Assembly: GCF_025399195.1 (NCBI RefSeq) | Contig: NW_026252108.1 | Span: 124,001 to 188,000 of the forward strand | Length of the DNA stretch: 64,000 nt | Source of the DNA: Umbelopsis ramanniana AG | Lineage: Eukaryota; Mucoromycota; Umbelopsidomycetes; Umbelopsidales; Umbelopsidaceae | Direction of reading: 5' to 3' | Part shown: one piece after another, positions 25,410 through 39,701 of the stretch | How the letters are laid out: every line of letters begins with the position of its first letter | How positions within the stretch are numbered: position 1 is the first letter of the stretch | The notes under the pieces: model-generated | Database searches by the model: none | What the model saw: only the letters and a program-made list of their open reading frames with translations | Told to the model about the DNA's origin: nothing | Position numbers and translations under genes: made by a program

Positions 25410-28400
25410 ATTCAATTTTGATAGATGCCCATTCTGTTTGATAAACGGAATCTCAATAATAGCGAGTCAATCTACGGAAGCAAGGGCTGCATTCCGACGA
25501 AATCCTTTGAATCTCTTTTGATCGACCACGTCGGTAGCTAGTACTGAAGATAAACCTGCTAAAGCCATGAATTCTGTCTTGATATTTAATATTGCAGAAA
25601 ACCACAATATCGACATGCGCTACAAACGGTGCGTCCCTTTTATGATGCTATAACTTGTTTGATTGACAGTATTTTGGTGCTAATCAACATTTAGTTCCTA
25701 TCCTGCTGATAGCACACTTCTCCGCCCATCCCTCGGCTTGCAGCAAAGAAAAGAGAGAAACCTTAACAACCGGAAGTAACAGTGGTGGCAGGCAAATCAT
25801 ATAGGCAATGTTATCACCAGAGTTAAATCCAGAGTCTTGTGCCTGAGTAGCCGTTTCTCATTTGTTTCCGATTTTTCCAATATGTGGAAAGACCGTCCAG
25901 GTTGACACTTCCAATTGAAATTGACAGTACTCGATGTGGATGCGCTCACATTTCCTCATGTGTTCCTGAAACATTACCGATATTTTTGGAGATGTACGAA
26001 ACAGCTCACTCGAATTAAATAGCCTGAGGTGGGTGAATTGAGTAAACGTCATATTTGTAGCCGAGGTCTCCTTACTGCTAGAGAACCAGGGAAGGGCTAT
26101 TTCAGGCTAATAGGCAATGTGTCCTTACTATCCCTTGGCTACAGTCATAGTTTTTCTCTATGGATTGCCACAATAAAATCTTTTGCATATTCTGGCATAG
26201 TATGTATTTGTTTATGAGGTCATTTAAAACTTTTTCTGATGAGTGAATTTCTACGAATCCTTCTGTATGGAGTGCGTAGCTTGTCGATGTGACGAACAGT
26301 CATAGCTCCAGAACCATCTTTCATGCGAACTCAAAATAGCACACATGTATCATTCACCGAGTGCCAATGAGCGAGTCAGTCTTTCAATTATGCCGATGGT
26401 CTGAAACATACGGGATAGAAATAGTACTTTCGTACCTGAATGTTCTCCTTTCTATATCCACACGACATTTCGCGTCGGTCCAAGGGAACATCAGGTAGCG
26501 TCAGATTTTTTGATGGTCGCTTAGAACCCTGAATGGGACATTTTCTATTTACTCTACCTTCCACTATCGGCTTTCACTTGCCATATATAAATCACTGTTC
26601 ATGACCTGGTTGCCTATACGTGTCTCCACATCGCAAAATCTGGCATTATCGTAGCCCCCATGACACACCGAGGTATAATTTATTGCCTTGCAAACGGCAA
26701 AGTATACCCCATGACCTTAGTCACTGCTGAATCGCATTTTATACTTGCCTCTTATTGTCTATACCGCAATTGGTCGACAATGAATTAACAGATGTCACAT
26801 ATACCAGAAACAACACAAAAGCCTCGAGACTCCACCACACCCAACATCATTGCCACTCCTTCCAGAGTAAACACACCCCTTTAATGATACGCCGATTGAC
26901 CTCACCTAAAGCTAAAATATCACCTTGCATTTTTTGACCTGCTCCAGCCAAAATATCCATAAACAGCCAAATCCTGCTTCTTCAAAGGGGCACATTACGC
27001 GAACGTTGCACACCAACACTGACTGCACGGACCATCCTAAAGACATACAAACATCAAATGCTGTTCTTGCGGCTGGCGTACTTGATCATGATTTGCAGGA
27101 ACGTTTGGACTCTTTCGTTTTTACTCGGTTAATTCGGATGGAAATTCGCAACTACCAATATCAAATTACATTTGTTCTTATTACTTACTATTCCTTTACA
27201 GCCAAGCCGTTTGACAATGGATCCCATTGTTTTCTTCTGATTGGTTCAAACTTTAATATCTTCCATGAGTAGCGGGCTGAGAAAACCTTGTGTAGCCATG
27301 GCCAGGAGGGTGCATAGCAAAAATCAACTATGGAAACCAGACATCTGGCAAAGCTTCGTTTTGGTAGATTCCTCATTATTAACAGCATCATGCTAACCCG
27401 TTGTGATTTCAAACTACAATGTTTAGAAGATGTAAAACTCAAAAGGGGAGATTAATATTAATCCAGCGGATTTTCAACCTTTCAAGGCTACTCTGACATG
27501 GGAGTTCTAAGAATTCTTTCTCTTTCTTTCCATGTCGTCTTGGCATACATGGTCCGTTCCTGTACGCCCAAAAACCTAATTGATGGATAGGAAAATGAAT
27601 CTTCCATGGCTATACCAATCTTGCATGAGCTTGCATCTCTTGGTGGGGAATTTCGGAGAGCGAAGCAATATTGACAACATGCATTGAAGGGTTTAACCTA
27701 CTTCTTTTCAGCGGCCGTTTAGCACTATTGTGGAATAGCGATGGAAAATGAGGTCATACCAAAATAGGAACTCCCAACAGCATATGCAGAAAAGCAATGG
27801 GAAACTGCAAGAACTGTTTTTCCGTTTTGTTAGCTGTTCGTCGTCACCGTATGCACTCCCAGGCAAATTTCAAGTTTACATCATGCCCGACGTCAGAGAC
27901 AAGGGAGACAGTTCCAATCGTGACCAAACCGCTAAACACTGATCGAAACCAAGGTATCTAAGGGGTTCATGTATGACCATCCCGTTTGGCCATATGGGAA
28001 CCTTACCCACCGATAGATGAAATGACAAGCACGACCCATCGACTGTCCAATAGCCTTTCAAGGTGTAAGAAATTTTTTCGCGCTGAACACAAACTCAAAT
28101 ATGGCTATTCGGCGAATCAAGCCATTGCTGTTTTTGAATTTATACGATAGAGCCGATGACAATGTCTTCACGTCAGCGCGAGTAGAAAAATTCAAGCAGC
28201 TGGTCGATAAAATATTAACTGGTTTCACTTATTTCAAAGGCAGCAAGATAGGGAAAAGCTGGGCCAAAGCAAATAAAAAAAAAATAGTTGCCTATCCATA
28301 TCGTCCCATCGAATCGTCTCGTGCCTAATATCTCTTCCATTTATCCAGTACAACCAATGTGTTACAATCATTGCCAGTCTGATGGAAAAAAATAACTACC

Positions 28401-28433
28401 CTCCCCCAACAGGATAGAGGACTTGCCTGAATA

Positions 28434-28453
28434 CCGGCAGCGCGGAGTGCCGG
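28434..28453. repeat. Short GC-rich inverted repeat
   Basis: CCGGCA and TGCCGG form a 6-bp stem around an 8-nt loop (GCGCGGAG) inside the gene-free island, near a C-run at about 28,510. Function unknown; too short to call a terminator or RNA gene. Confidence 0.45.
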
Positions 28454-29169
28454 CAACAGGGTAAAGGTACTGGCGATTTGACACTGATATTATTTTTACG
28501 CAACTACCGCCCCCCCCCCTCGTTCCACCTGAATGGTTTTTGGTACCTAGGCTTTTCAGTGAGAAGGTGGAAAAACAAAGCGGGCAAAGAACCAAATGTA
28601 CACACCACTTTTGAGTTTGGCGCATATGATGAAATGTTGGTTGCATTGGATTTGGGCTGAATGCAATTGTTCCGTGCTGACTATCGCGAACCACATGAGC
28701 ATTGGGCATGTTGCGACCCAAATCTATTTTTGTTTTTTCTGGATTACTGTCTCGCATTGTTGAAACGACAGAAGCCCATTTTCCCCTGTCTGTTTAAGCG
28801 ATGCGTAAAATAAATCTTTCCACATAAATCCGTGCCACCACATAAAAACAAGGCTGACCCGATGCCCATGGTATCATGTTTATATGAACAAGCTATTGAA
28901 GCACTCTCCTCGGAGCGTATCAGTATGTGTATTGTGATTGGATCCAGAAGTTTCCAGTCATGTCTGTTGTATGAACCATCGAGTTTTTTTTGGTTTTTTT
29001 TTTTTTTTTTTTACTGAGCGCCCCCGTATTTCATTTTCCGATTACCTTTCGTACCACTTGCTACTTTGGGAGCAGACTTGTACCCATCCAGTTTTTAAAA
29101 TTCTCAACCCACGATTTCTCTCATCCCCTGTCGTTTGTATCTCTTTCTTCTTCCGTTCGCATCCTCGAT

Positions 29170-30268
29170 ATGAAGTTCATCTCTGCTGCTGCTCTTCTCG
29201 CCTTTGCCGCCTCCGTCGCCTCTGCTGCCGATGCTGGTATCCTCTTCAACTCTCCTCTCACCGGTGTAAGTGCTTTAAACGGCGTCGTTAGCATACTTGG
29301 CTCGCCACCTTAAAACTCACCTTTTTCTCGCTGAATCTCTCTGTTACAGACCGTCTGGACTGCCGGTAGCACTGGTATTCTTACCTGGTAAGTGAACACA
29401 ATCGAATTCATTTCGTACCCCTTTATGCCAACTATCCTGCACATCATCTAATCAATTCTTTTCTCATTCAGGACTTCCGATGATTCCAGCGTTACCACCA
29501 TCCCTTCCATTGATCTTAAGCAAGGACCTTCTTCCGCTCTTCAACTTGTTTTGAACATTGGTGAGTCCTGTTTTCTAAGGTTTTCATTGACAGCGTGAGC
29601 AAAGGTTTTCGCATAAACTAACTGATTTATGGCTTCGTAGGTGTCAACGTTCCCGTCTCTTCTACTCCATACACCTGGAACATTCCCGCTACTCTTCCTG
29701 CAGGAACTGACTGTAAGTCCTTATCTACGACAACGTATACACCTATGAACTCAGTTTGCCGAGGACCCGGTTTGGGAAGCGTGTAAACAGGGTGCTCGGA
29801 CAATCTCCGGGTTAGGTGAAGCCAAAGTGACGGTCTTTTACTCACCTTTGTACATCGTTTTCAGACGCCATCACTGCTGGTGTCAGCCCTAACATCAGCT
29901 ACACCGGAACCTTGACCATTCAAGCCGGTTCTGGCGCTGCTTCCAGCGGATCTGCTTCTGCTTCCGGTGCTTCCTCCTCCGCTGCCATGTCCTCTTCACC
30001 TGCTACTTCCTCCTCCATGCCCGCCACCACCAGGTTAGACATCCCGTAACAATTCGAGTATTTTATATTTTTGGGTCTTACTAACTTCATTGAATTGAAT
30101 AGCGCTGCTGCCACTACATCTGCTGCTGCCACTAGCGCCGCTGCCTCCTCTGCCGCTGCCTCCTCCTCTGCTGCCCCAGCCACCACCTCCAAGTCTGGAA
30201 GCAACTCTCTCAAGGCTAGCCTTGTTGGCGCTGGTCTCGCTGCCGGTGCTGCTGCTCTTCTCCTTTAA
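29170..30268 (+). CDS. Kre9/KNH-domain GPI-anchored cell-wall protein
   Basis: Six small exons (29170-29265, 29350-29387, 29472-29560, 29641-29712, 29865-30033, 30103-30268); 209 residues. It has a signal peptide (MKFISAAALLAFAASVASA), then a Kre9/KNH-type domain (residues about 20-120) with the usual W-x2-G-x4-I-x-W pattern (VWTAGSTGILTW). That domain continues through LVLNIGVNVPVSSTPYTWNIP. A Ser/Ala-rich stalk (about 125-185) follows, then a small-residue omega region and a hydrophobic tail (LVGAGLAAGAAALLL), typical of GPI attachment. This domain family is common in fungal wall proteins and is linked to beta-1,6-glucan or wall assembly. Strong bias to C-ending codons and a CT-rich promoter suggest high expression. 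Confidence 0.88.
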
Positions 30269-31378
30269 ACGTGTGAAGGCGAACCGAACAAATGACGCAA
30301 AAATCATCGCAATTTTTAATTACTCACCCATCTTCATATGACCGCGCCAACATTTCTGCCATCCATACCTAGTACGGTAGTTTGACGCCCATTTTGGATC
30401 CCCCCCCCTTTTTTTTAAAGCAGTATTCAGTAACGCTTTATTTTCTTCCTGCTCAAAATATAATTTTTACCAGATTCACAGTACGGTGGGCCTATATAAA
30501 AAAAACGGCTACAATGGGAATTGCTTGGGTGTGTGTTGTCAGCATTTTTCCTTTGTTTAGAACAATGCATGCCGACGCAGGTTCGGTAATACGTGGATTT
30601 CATCGCGCTGTTTGCAGATGGATTATTCTGAGAAGTAATGGTCCATATGTTGGTTGGTGTTAATGGAAGTATTGTCCCATTCGGTTGTTCTTCGTTTTCT
30701 ATAAACACCTCACAAAACAAACCCCATTTTTATATGCATGGTATTATGCGTTTGCCTCCAATTATATCTCTCCAGACTAATCCATGAATGCTAAGCTGCA
30801 TTCTTATAATGTGCTTGTGCACTTATATGTGCCGCTCTCAAGAAAAGAATGTTACAGGTTTTCACTGCATATATTGACGAATATGTTAATGACACAAACG
30901 CTGCAGTGAAAGGGCCATGTCGAAAATGTTGTCTGTGTTGGAAAAAGTATGCGTATTTTTATTTTATTATTTCGTTCCTCGTCTGTTATGCATTTTCATA
31001 GGTGGAAGCGATGAAAGGGACCGTACTCTAATAAAATCAAACAGTCTATCGAACAATGGGAAAAACGGTTGTCGCTCATATAGCGGATAAGGAATTTTTG
31101 TTAACAATGGTAAGTAATTTTCATGATAAATACTAAATGAAATTAAAACAAAAAGTTTTGTTATTCTGGAAAGTTTACATTGAACAGGGCATTTTTCAAC
31201 TTAGCTTAACATATGGCAATGGATAAAATAGTATCACGACTGCAAACAGGTAGCGTGCTCAGAAACTGTGGGGGGGGGAAGACACAAAGATTTGCGACAC
31301 TGCTTTATTAGCACACGAGTAAAGTCTCTCTATATGGGATGGAGGGGGAATAAGTTTATACAAAGTCTAACAAAAAAT
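30269..31378. other. Convergent 3' intergenic region
   Basis: It lies between the ends of the GPI protein gene and HIS7. A C-run followed by a T-run sits at about 30,401-30,417 and a G-run at about 31,271. No coding or RNA gene was recognised in its 1.1 kb. Confidence 0.55.
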
Positions 31379-33090
31379 TTAAAGCTTGGTATGGTCCTCA
31401 CGGACAAGAATTCCTGATTCTTTCAAGTGGTTTTTGACGGTTTCAATAGGGACTTCTCGTCGATGGAAGATACCAGCAGCCAAAGCAGATTCAACGTTGG
31501 TTTCATTGAACACTTGAGAAAAGTGAGATGGGTTTCCGGCACCACTTGAGGCAACAACTGGAATGGTAACAGCCGACTTGACATCCTTGATAAGTTCAAT
31601 GTCATATCCAGAATTGGTTCCATCCTTGTCCATACAGTTCAAAAGAATTTCACCGGCTCCAAGGCGTTGACATGCCGTCACCAGTTGTCGCACATCAAGA
31701 TCACGGCCTTCTCTGCCACCCTTGACAGTACATTGGTACCAGCAGTAAGTCTCGCCGTTGGGACCAGTGTAGGGCGTTTTAATGACATGGTGGTTGGTTT
31801 CGGATGGGTCCTTGACGTAGACACGCTTGGGATCAACGGAGATGACAACAGCTTGAGCACCATAAGCCTTTGCAATGGTTTCAATGGCAGTGGTGCCATC
31901 CGGTACACCGTCATTAGCATAAAACTGTTCAGCAGCATAGACAGCATCGCTACCAATTGAGACCTTGTCGGCTCCTGAACGGAAATATTCGCCAGCAACA
32001 TCTAAAGCAGAGTGTACCTTGCCATCAGGATCGGTGACATCGCGGATACCACCACCGATAGTAAGAGGAACGAAGACGGTCTGAGATGCGAGTTTCAAAA
32101 CCTCCAACATGGGAAGATCAGCCATGGGGCAGTTGCGGAAACTGGTGATATTGAGAAAGGCAATTTCGTCGGCACCTTCATCAAAGTATCGCTTGGCCAA
32201 TTCAACTGGCTTTCCGAGATTTCGTACGTCGCCACCAGCTTCAGACTTTTCACGAACATCGTATTGATCGCCTTTGGTCACCACAAGATCGCCCTGATCA
32301 TTGGCGCGAACGTCGAGACAAGCAATGATACGCTTTGTGAACAAATCTCTAGACTTGGGACGTGGGTCGAAAATCTTGACCTTGCTATCATCCACGACGC
32401 CTGTGCCTTCCAAAAATGAACGAAGGAGCTTGATACCAGCAAAGCCACTCTTTTCAGGATGGAATTGTGTGCAGCAGACATTGCCCTTTTGAACTGCACT
32501 GACGAAAATTTCATCACCGTATTGAGTTGTAGCCAAAGTCCATTCCTTAAGATTGTCTGCGTACGGAACAGCGTAGGAGTGAACAAAATAGTAGACCGAG
32601 TCTTGGTCAATACCGTAGTTCACAGCTTGACCACCGACTTCGGTTTGTTCCTTGACGAGTTGAGTTGCGTTCCAGCCCATGTGGGGTACGGCTTTGTCTG
32701 CAGTGGAAAAGTGTTTGACGATACCGGGAATGATGCCAAGACCCTTAGTGCGACTCTCTTCCGAGCCTTCGAAAAGTGTTTGCATTCCTACACAGATACC
32801 CATGTAAGGCTTTCCGGAAGCGATATATTCCTTGAGGGGCTCGACAAAGCCTTTGGCTTGCAGAGCGTCCATGGCGTGACCAAAAGCACCAACACCTGGG
32901 AAGATAAGTTTCTGCAAGGGCATTAGTCTTCGAGGCATTCCATTCACCAACGTGTCTACACACTTACGTCTGCTTTTTTCAAGTCGGCTGGATCCTTGAC
33001 AAAGGTGATGCTGTAACCGAGTTTCTCTACGGCATTAACCAAACTACGGACGTTTCCGGCGCCATAATCAAGCATATACAATCCAGTCAT
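31379..33090 (-). CDS. his7: Imidazole glycerol phosphate synthase HisHF
   Basis: Histidine biosynthesis, steps five and six: glutamine-derived ammonia is channelled to make IGP and AICAR. Two exons (32968-33090, 31379-32911), 551 residues, matching yeast His7 (552). The N-terminal class I glutamine amidotransferase has the nucleophile in GICVGMQTLF (Cys81) and the catalytic pair in FHPEKSG (His192, Glu194). The C-terminal HisF barrel begins at TKRIIACLDVRAND and carries the phosphate-binding segments LTIGGGIRD and VVASSGAGNPSHF. The 56-nt intron removes the segment between KKAD and KLIFPGVGAFG, both conserved. All catalytic residues are present. It is divergent from SPC1 with a 247-bp shared promoter containing palindromes. 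Confidence 0.97.
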
Positions 33091-33154
33091 TTTGGGAGGG
33101 AAAATATAAAGTAGCTGGGAGGTTTGTCGGGACTTTGGGGATTTTTATCAAAAA

Positions 33155-33179
33155 GTGACAGGCTGTCACGGTGATTCAC
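33155..33179. promoter_or_regulatory. Palindrome pair in the his7-spc1 divergent promoter
   Basis: GTGACAGGCTGTCAC (33155-33169) is a perfect 7-bp inverted repeat about a single G. Right after it, GTGATTCAC (33171-33179) holds TGATTCA, one base from the Gcn4/AP-1 site TGA(C/G)TCA. They lie 65 and 81 bp upstream of the his7 ATG. Amino-acid control by a Gcn4/CpcA-type bZIP is plausible for a histidine gene but is inferred. Confidence 0.5.
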
Positions 33180-33337
33180 TCTGATTGATCGTGCGTGGCT
33201 TATGGCGGCCATCTTGACTTGATTTTCAAAGAGAAAATTCAAACTATCGACATTGTCGGTTTTTGAATCGGCTTTTGTGCGCTTAAAACGGCTCATCCAA
33301 CTGAGGTTGGAAACGTGTCCTGTACCTGGCAGCTATA

Positions 33338-33842
33338 ATGTCTCTCGCAGATTACTTGGAGTGCAATATTGTAAGTCATGCTTCCGAACGCATTTGCAAC
33401 GTGAGAACAGGTTGCTGACTTAACGGTTTGGAAAACATAGGACTTTGAAGGACAACGGTTGGCGGAACTGATCTCACAAGTCATCTTGACTATATCGGCG
33501 GTAAGACGTCTAATTCTTTCGCATAAAGTGGTAAAGTATACCAGAAGATCACCAAAACTTAACAAAATTCATTTCAAATGGAAACTGTACTGTAGATCGT
33601 TGGTTTTCTATATGGATATGTCCAGCAATCATTGGAAGCCACCATCATGATATTTGGTATAGGCTTTGCCATTACCTTGTTGGTGAGTAGACTGGCAAGT
33701 GAATGAAACAATGACTAAATAGAGCATACTGATACGTATTATTTAGGTTACGTTACCACCATGGCCATTCTACAACCGCAACCCAGTCAAATGGGCCTCT
33801 GTACAGCATGAAAAAGTTGAAGACCGAGCAACATCCGAATAG
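33338..33842 (+). CDS. spc1: Signal peptidase complex subunit 1 (SPC12)
   Basis: Four very short exons (33338-33370, 33441-33500, 33596-33682, 33747-33842) encode 91 residues. Family features are in order: the short cytosolic N-terminus with DFEGQRLAELISQVIL, two membrane helices joined by VGFLYGYVQQS, and the diagnostic LPPWPFYNRNPVKW just after the second helix. This non-catalytic ER subunit helps the signal peptidase discriminate membrane anchors from signal peptides. Length matches the family (about 90-100). Confidence 0.95.
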
Positions 33843-34502
33843 CGGCAATTGGCATGATCAGCCTTACTCGCGACATACATCCTTTTTTAAGCATTGATTC
33901 GGCATATTATACCTACAGATTTGGGTTTTCAATGCGACCTTGTTGTTGAAGCAATAAAGTAAAACGCAGTAAAAAAAAAGAAAGGCATGTCACCAAACAG
34001 ACATTGTGATTTTTATGTAGAGGCGCTGATCTGAACTAGAGAAAGATGATGTGAAGTCGCTTATGTTCGAGACGTCTACTGCTCATTCAACGTAAGAATT
34101 CTAGGTCGCTTGGTTGAGGGTCGGAAGAATGGCTGGAAGGACGAGTGTGTTCACCGTTGGTCAAATCCCGCCATTCGCTGCAGTCGGGTAGAAAGGTTGG
34201 AAGAAGAAACCAACAATGTATGGCTGCGTGGGTTTAAACTGTATGATGTCCCCATAACGATTTCAAGATGTATGTAACAAGGACAGCGAATCCACGAATA
34301 TAACAATAATTAAAACTTCTTTAGCTATACTTATTTCTGTATTCCCAGATGGAGACTGATTAAACACGTAGGCATAAACCATGGGAAGGCATAGGAAACA
34401 AAAAACTGACAAGGACACATTGAAAAGATTGAATAAGACCAGAAAATGGCCAAGAACTGGAAAAAAAAATAGCAAATAACAAAGCACATAGGCACGTCAT
34501 TT
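33843..34502. other. Convergent 3' intergenic region, spc1 / histone H1
   Basis: No supported ORF. It probably contains both 3' UTRs. Confidence 0.6.
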
Positions 34503-35649
34503 CTACTTCTTGGAGGCACGCTTGGTAGAAGGAGCTTTCTTCATGGTGGTAGTCTTCTTTGTTGCAGGGGCGGCTTTGGTGGTTGCAGACTTCTTAGCAG
34601 CAGGTTTCTTGGTAGTAGTAGCAGTTGCCTTCTTTGCAGCGGGCTTCTTTGCAGTAGCTTCTCGTTTGATAGCAGTTGCAACCTTCTTCTTTTGAGCAGT
34701 GGTTGGTTTAGCCTAGGGGAGAGAGGTGGTGATGAGTGTCTCAAATTATGTGTCACACGATCGAGATCATGCACTTTCTTTCTGTCTCTACCTTGGTAGC
34801 CTTGGCAGCCGTTGGTGCTTTCTTTGTAGTGGCAGTCTTTTTGGCGGCAGGAGCTTTCTTGGCAGCAGGAGCCTTCTTCACAGCTGTCTTCTTGGTTGTG
34901 GATTTACCTTCAGCTGGCTTTTTAGCTACTGGTTTAGCAAGCTTGACACTACCGCTGATTCCTACGATCATGGGATCAGGTCATATGAGTAAGGTGGTCG
35001 ATAGCAATACTAGTGTCCAGAAAATGGACTGAAGTGGGGATTTTAGACTTACCTTTGGGAAGATTAAAGACACCCTTCTCTGCACTACGCAAGGAGTTGT
35101 TATGAGCATTGATACTAAGAGGGGTGGAGTGCGATCCTAACCATGGACCACCCAATAAATGAAGATAAAAAATAAAACTTACCCTTTCTTGATGGCATTA
35201 TTAACTTGGGCATCGAAGTGGTTTCCAGGAGTAAGCTTGTAGTTTGCCAATAAGTACTTCTTGATAGCTTGACGACTTGAACCAGTGCGATCTTTGAGAG
35301 CAACAATAGCGGCTATGGAACAACAAGACAAGGGATATCATAAGAGCAAAGCGTGAATAACGCGGTAAATAGCGTGCAATTCGGATATGAGATGGTACCT
35401 TTGATCATATCCTCATACTATTTCATATCACAAACGGAAAAGCACGTAAAAAATGCCATTTCCCAGTATGTTCAGCGGAGACAAGCGGAGAAAGCACAGG
35501 GCAGAAAGAAAAATAAAGTCAGAAGTGATAGAAAGAAAGGAAAGGTAGGTTAGTTAAAGACAACAAGAAAAAAAAGTGGAAGCTGTGGAAGAGTATGTAG
35601 ATAGTACCTTTGGATGATCAGCCTTGGCTTTGGTTTGAGATTTCGACAT
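34503..35649 (-). CDS. Linker histone H1
   Basis: Six exons: 35608-35649, 35399-35417, 35183-35312, 35053-35084, 34792-34961 and 34503-34712; 200 residues. The winged-helix globular domain (about 12-85) reads [34 protein letters not shown], then [12 protein letters not shown] and [11 protein letters not shown]. The tail is Lys/Ala/Pro/Thr-rich with repeated [12 protein letters not shown] units, as in eukaryotic H1. The 19-nt second exon (encoding YEDMIK plus one base) is required: without it the first helix is incomplete and exons 1 and 3 do not join in frame. The gene has introns and no visible histone stem-loop, so its mRNA is probably polyadenylated. It is divergent from the PFK-2/FBPase-2 gene, 169 bp apart. 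Confidence 0.94.
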
Positions 35650-35818
35650 TGGGGATGAAAAAGACTGAGATTCAGAATCAGAAGTTGGGAAAAGGAACAG
35701 GCCTGGATTTTGAGTCCGATCGTATCCACTTTTATGGGCAAAAAATTAAGCCTTGTTGCCTCTCTTTGATCGGTTTCTCTTGAACATTCTCAACCTCTTT
35801 TTCAAACACAATTAAAAA

Positions 35819-38162
<2,344 letters not shown>

Positions 38163-38410
38163 CCGTACCTTTAGCAAGCAGAAAGCATAGTACCCAACCA
38201 TCTTTAAAGCATTTAACACTACTCCCACTTTCAAGCAACACCATTATTACGCCTCAATACATGCTCAATCGTTTATAAAAATGTGTGTTTATGTATTCTG
38301 AACTTTACACAACTGACTATTGCTGCTTGACAAATGTACATTTTACCGTTTGGTCCCTAAGCAAATCTTACTGGAGTCACAGGTAATGCAGCCAGTAGGA
38401 GTACGACAAT

Positions 38411-39508
38411 TTAGTTGTTGCTCATAACCCAGTTCCAGATAGCAGGAGTCCATGAGATGAGTTCACCAGCTTGAGGGAACCACATTCCGATTTCCTTTTC
38501 GGCAGATTCGAAGCTGTCGGAACCGTGGATGGCATTACGACCGATGGAGACACAGTATTGACCACGGAGGGTTCCACTGGCAGCATCAAGAGGAGAAGTG
38601 GCACCGAGCATAGCACGTCCTTGACGGATGACATCAGAACCTTCCCAGACCTAAAACAAAAAGTAAGGTTAGAAAATCTCCATATCTCATAACCAAGCGC
38701 AGGGGGCATATTGTACACACCATAGCTAAGGGAAAAGATGTTAAAAATCGCTTCCATTATAAAGCATTCACAGGCAATAATCACTTACCAACAACAGGGG
38801 CAGCGCCATTGCTCATGTATTCGACCAAAGAGGGGAAGAAGGGCTTGTTCTTGAGATCGGCATAATGTCTCTCAGCCATCTCCTTGGATGGAGCAACGGT
38901 CTTCAAGGCAACAAGCTTATAGCCACGTTCCTCAAATCGGTTGATGATCTTACCAATCAAACCACGCTGAACACCTGCATGTCATCACATTAATGTCAAG
39001 TTAACTGAAAAGTTGAGGTGGCATAAGGACATACCATCGGGCTTGATCATGATGAAAGTACGCTCGGAGTCAGTACCCTTGACACCGGCAACGCCCTTGG
39101 AGTCAGCAAGGATAGGGCTCTGGGTGGCTAAATGCGAGTGAAGTCGTCAGCAATTTAACCGCGGAAATTTCATGCTGATCAATATACTGTACTTTGGTAG
39201 TAAGCAACACCAGCAGTGGCAGCAACAGCAGCACCAGCAAAGAGAGACTTGCGAGCACCAGCAGCAGGAGCACCAGCGCCAGTGGAGAAGGCGCGAGCTA
39301 AGAAAAGTGGCAAGATACAGGTGGTCCCTTGTCAATGTACAGGTACTATCGATTGTATTTTTGTTGCAACGTCACGTTCCCACTTACCCTTCAAGGCGCT
39401 AGAAGCGGTGCGAGCAGCTATGCATCAATATGTTAGTAACATTTTCTCCAATGGTGACGACTTGACCATTTCCTTACCAAGGCGAGTAGTCAAACGAGCA
39501 GAGAACAT
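38411..39508 (-). CDS. Nucleoside diphosphate kinase, mitochondrial type
   Basis: Transfers gamma-phosphate from ATP to other nucleoside diphosphates. Seven exons: 39478-39508, 39388-39417, 39193-39297, 39035-39127, 38789-38974, 38721-38725 and 38411-38650; 229 residues. The catalytic domain (about 78-229) has [18 protein letters not shown], the active-site His in [10 protein letters not shown], and the C-terminal [10 protein letters not shown]. Cytosolic enzymes are about 150 residues. The extra N-terminus is Arg/Ser-rich ([18 protein letters not shown]) and is followed by a hydrophobic segment ([16 protein letters not shown]). This looks like a mitochondrial presequence plus an inner-membrane anchor. 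A 5-nt exon supplies the conserved Ala-Met of PVVAMVWEG. Confidence 0.93.
38721..38725 (-). other. 5-nt microexon of the NDP kinase gene
   Basis: CTATG lies between an upstream CTTAG acceptor and a downstream GTGTGT donor. With the single G left by the preceding exon it encodes Ala-Met, giving PVV-AM-VWEG, which is near-invariant in NDP kinases. Joining the neighbouring exons directly would break the frame. Confidence 0.75.
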
Positions 39509-39701
39509 GGTTAGTTGTAAGAAAGTAAAGAAACGAACCCGAACAAAAATGCAAGGGTGTCAAAAAAACTGAATGGGCTGGAGCGTTACTAACACAGTCA
39601 CTTTTTAATCTCCGGCTAGGCTCATTTCGAGGTGCCTGTGTTCCCTCGGCGAACGAGACTGTCCTGTTTGCTGGTGCATCTTCTAAAGAGTTTCCTCATC
39701 T

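Larger units (their letters stand above)
24765..29169. other. Gene-free island of about 4.4 kb
   Basis: By far the longest stretch without a supported gene. ORFs are short, overlap on both strands and show no known domain or plausible exon chain. No transposase, reverse transcriptase, tRNA or rRNA was recognised. The first few hundred bases hold the Rax2 promoter. The last 200 bp hold a long T run (about 28,985-29,012) and a CT-rich promoter for the GPI protein gene. The rest could be decayed transposon, non-coding RNA or unique spacer. Confidence 0.55.

Noticed and set aside
24860-25521. Overlapping plus-strand ORFs right after the Rax2 start
   Set aside because: They lie in the Rax2 promoter side, show no domain, and include poly-T encoded Phe runs.
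28101-28328. 75-codon ORF starting MAIRRIKPLLFL in the gene-free island
   Set aside because: No domain, no signal peptide and no convincing flanking exon; within chance expectation for this length.
28434-28453. Possible tRNA or terminator at the GC-rich hairpin
   Set aside because: Only a 6-bp stem; no cloverleaf, no A/B box and no T tract directly after it.
29627-30307. Minus-strand ORFs opposite the GPI protein gene
   Set aside because: Complement of Ser/Ala-rich repeats; the plus-strand gene has signal peptide, splice sites and GPI tail.
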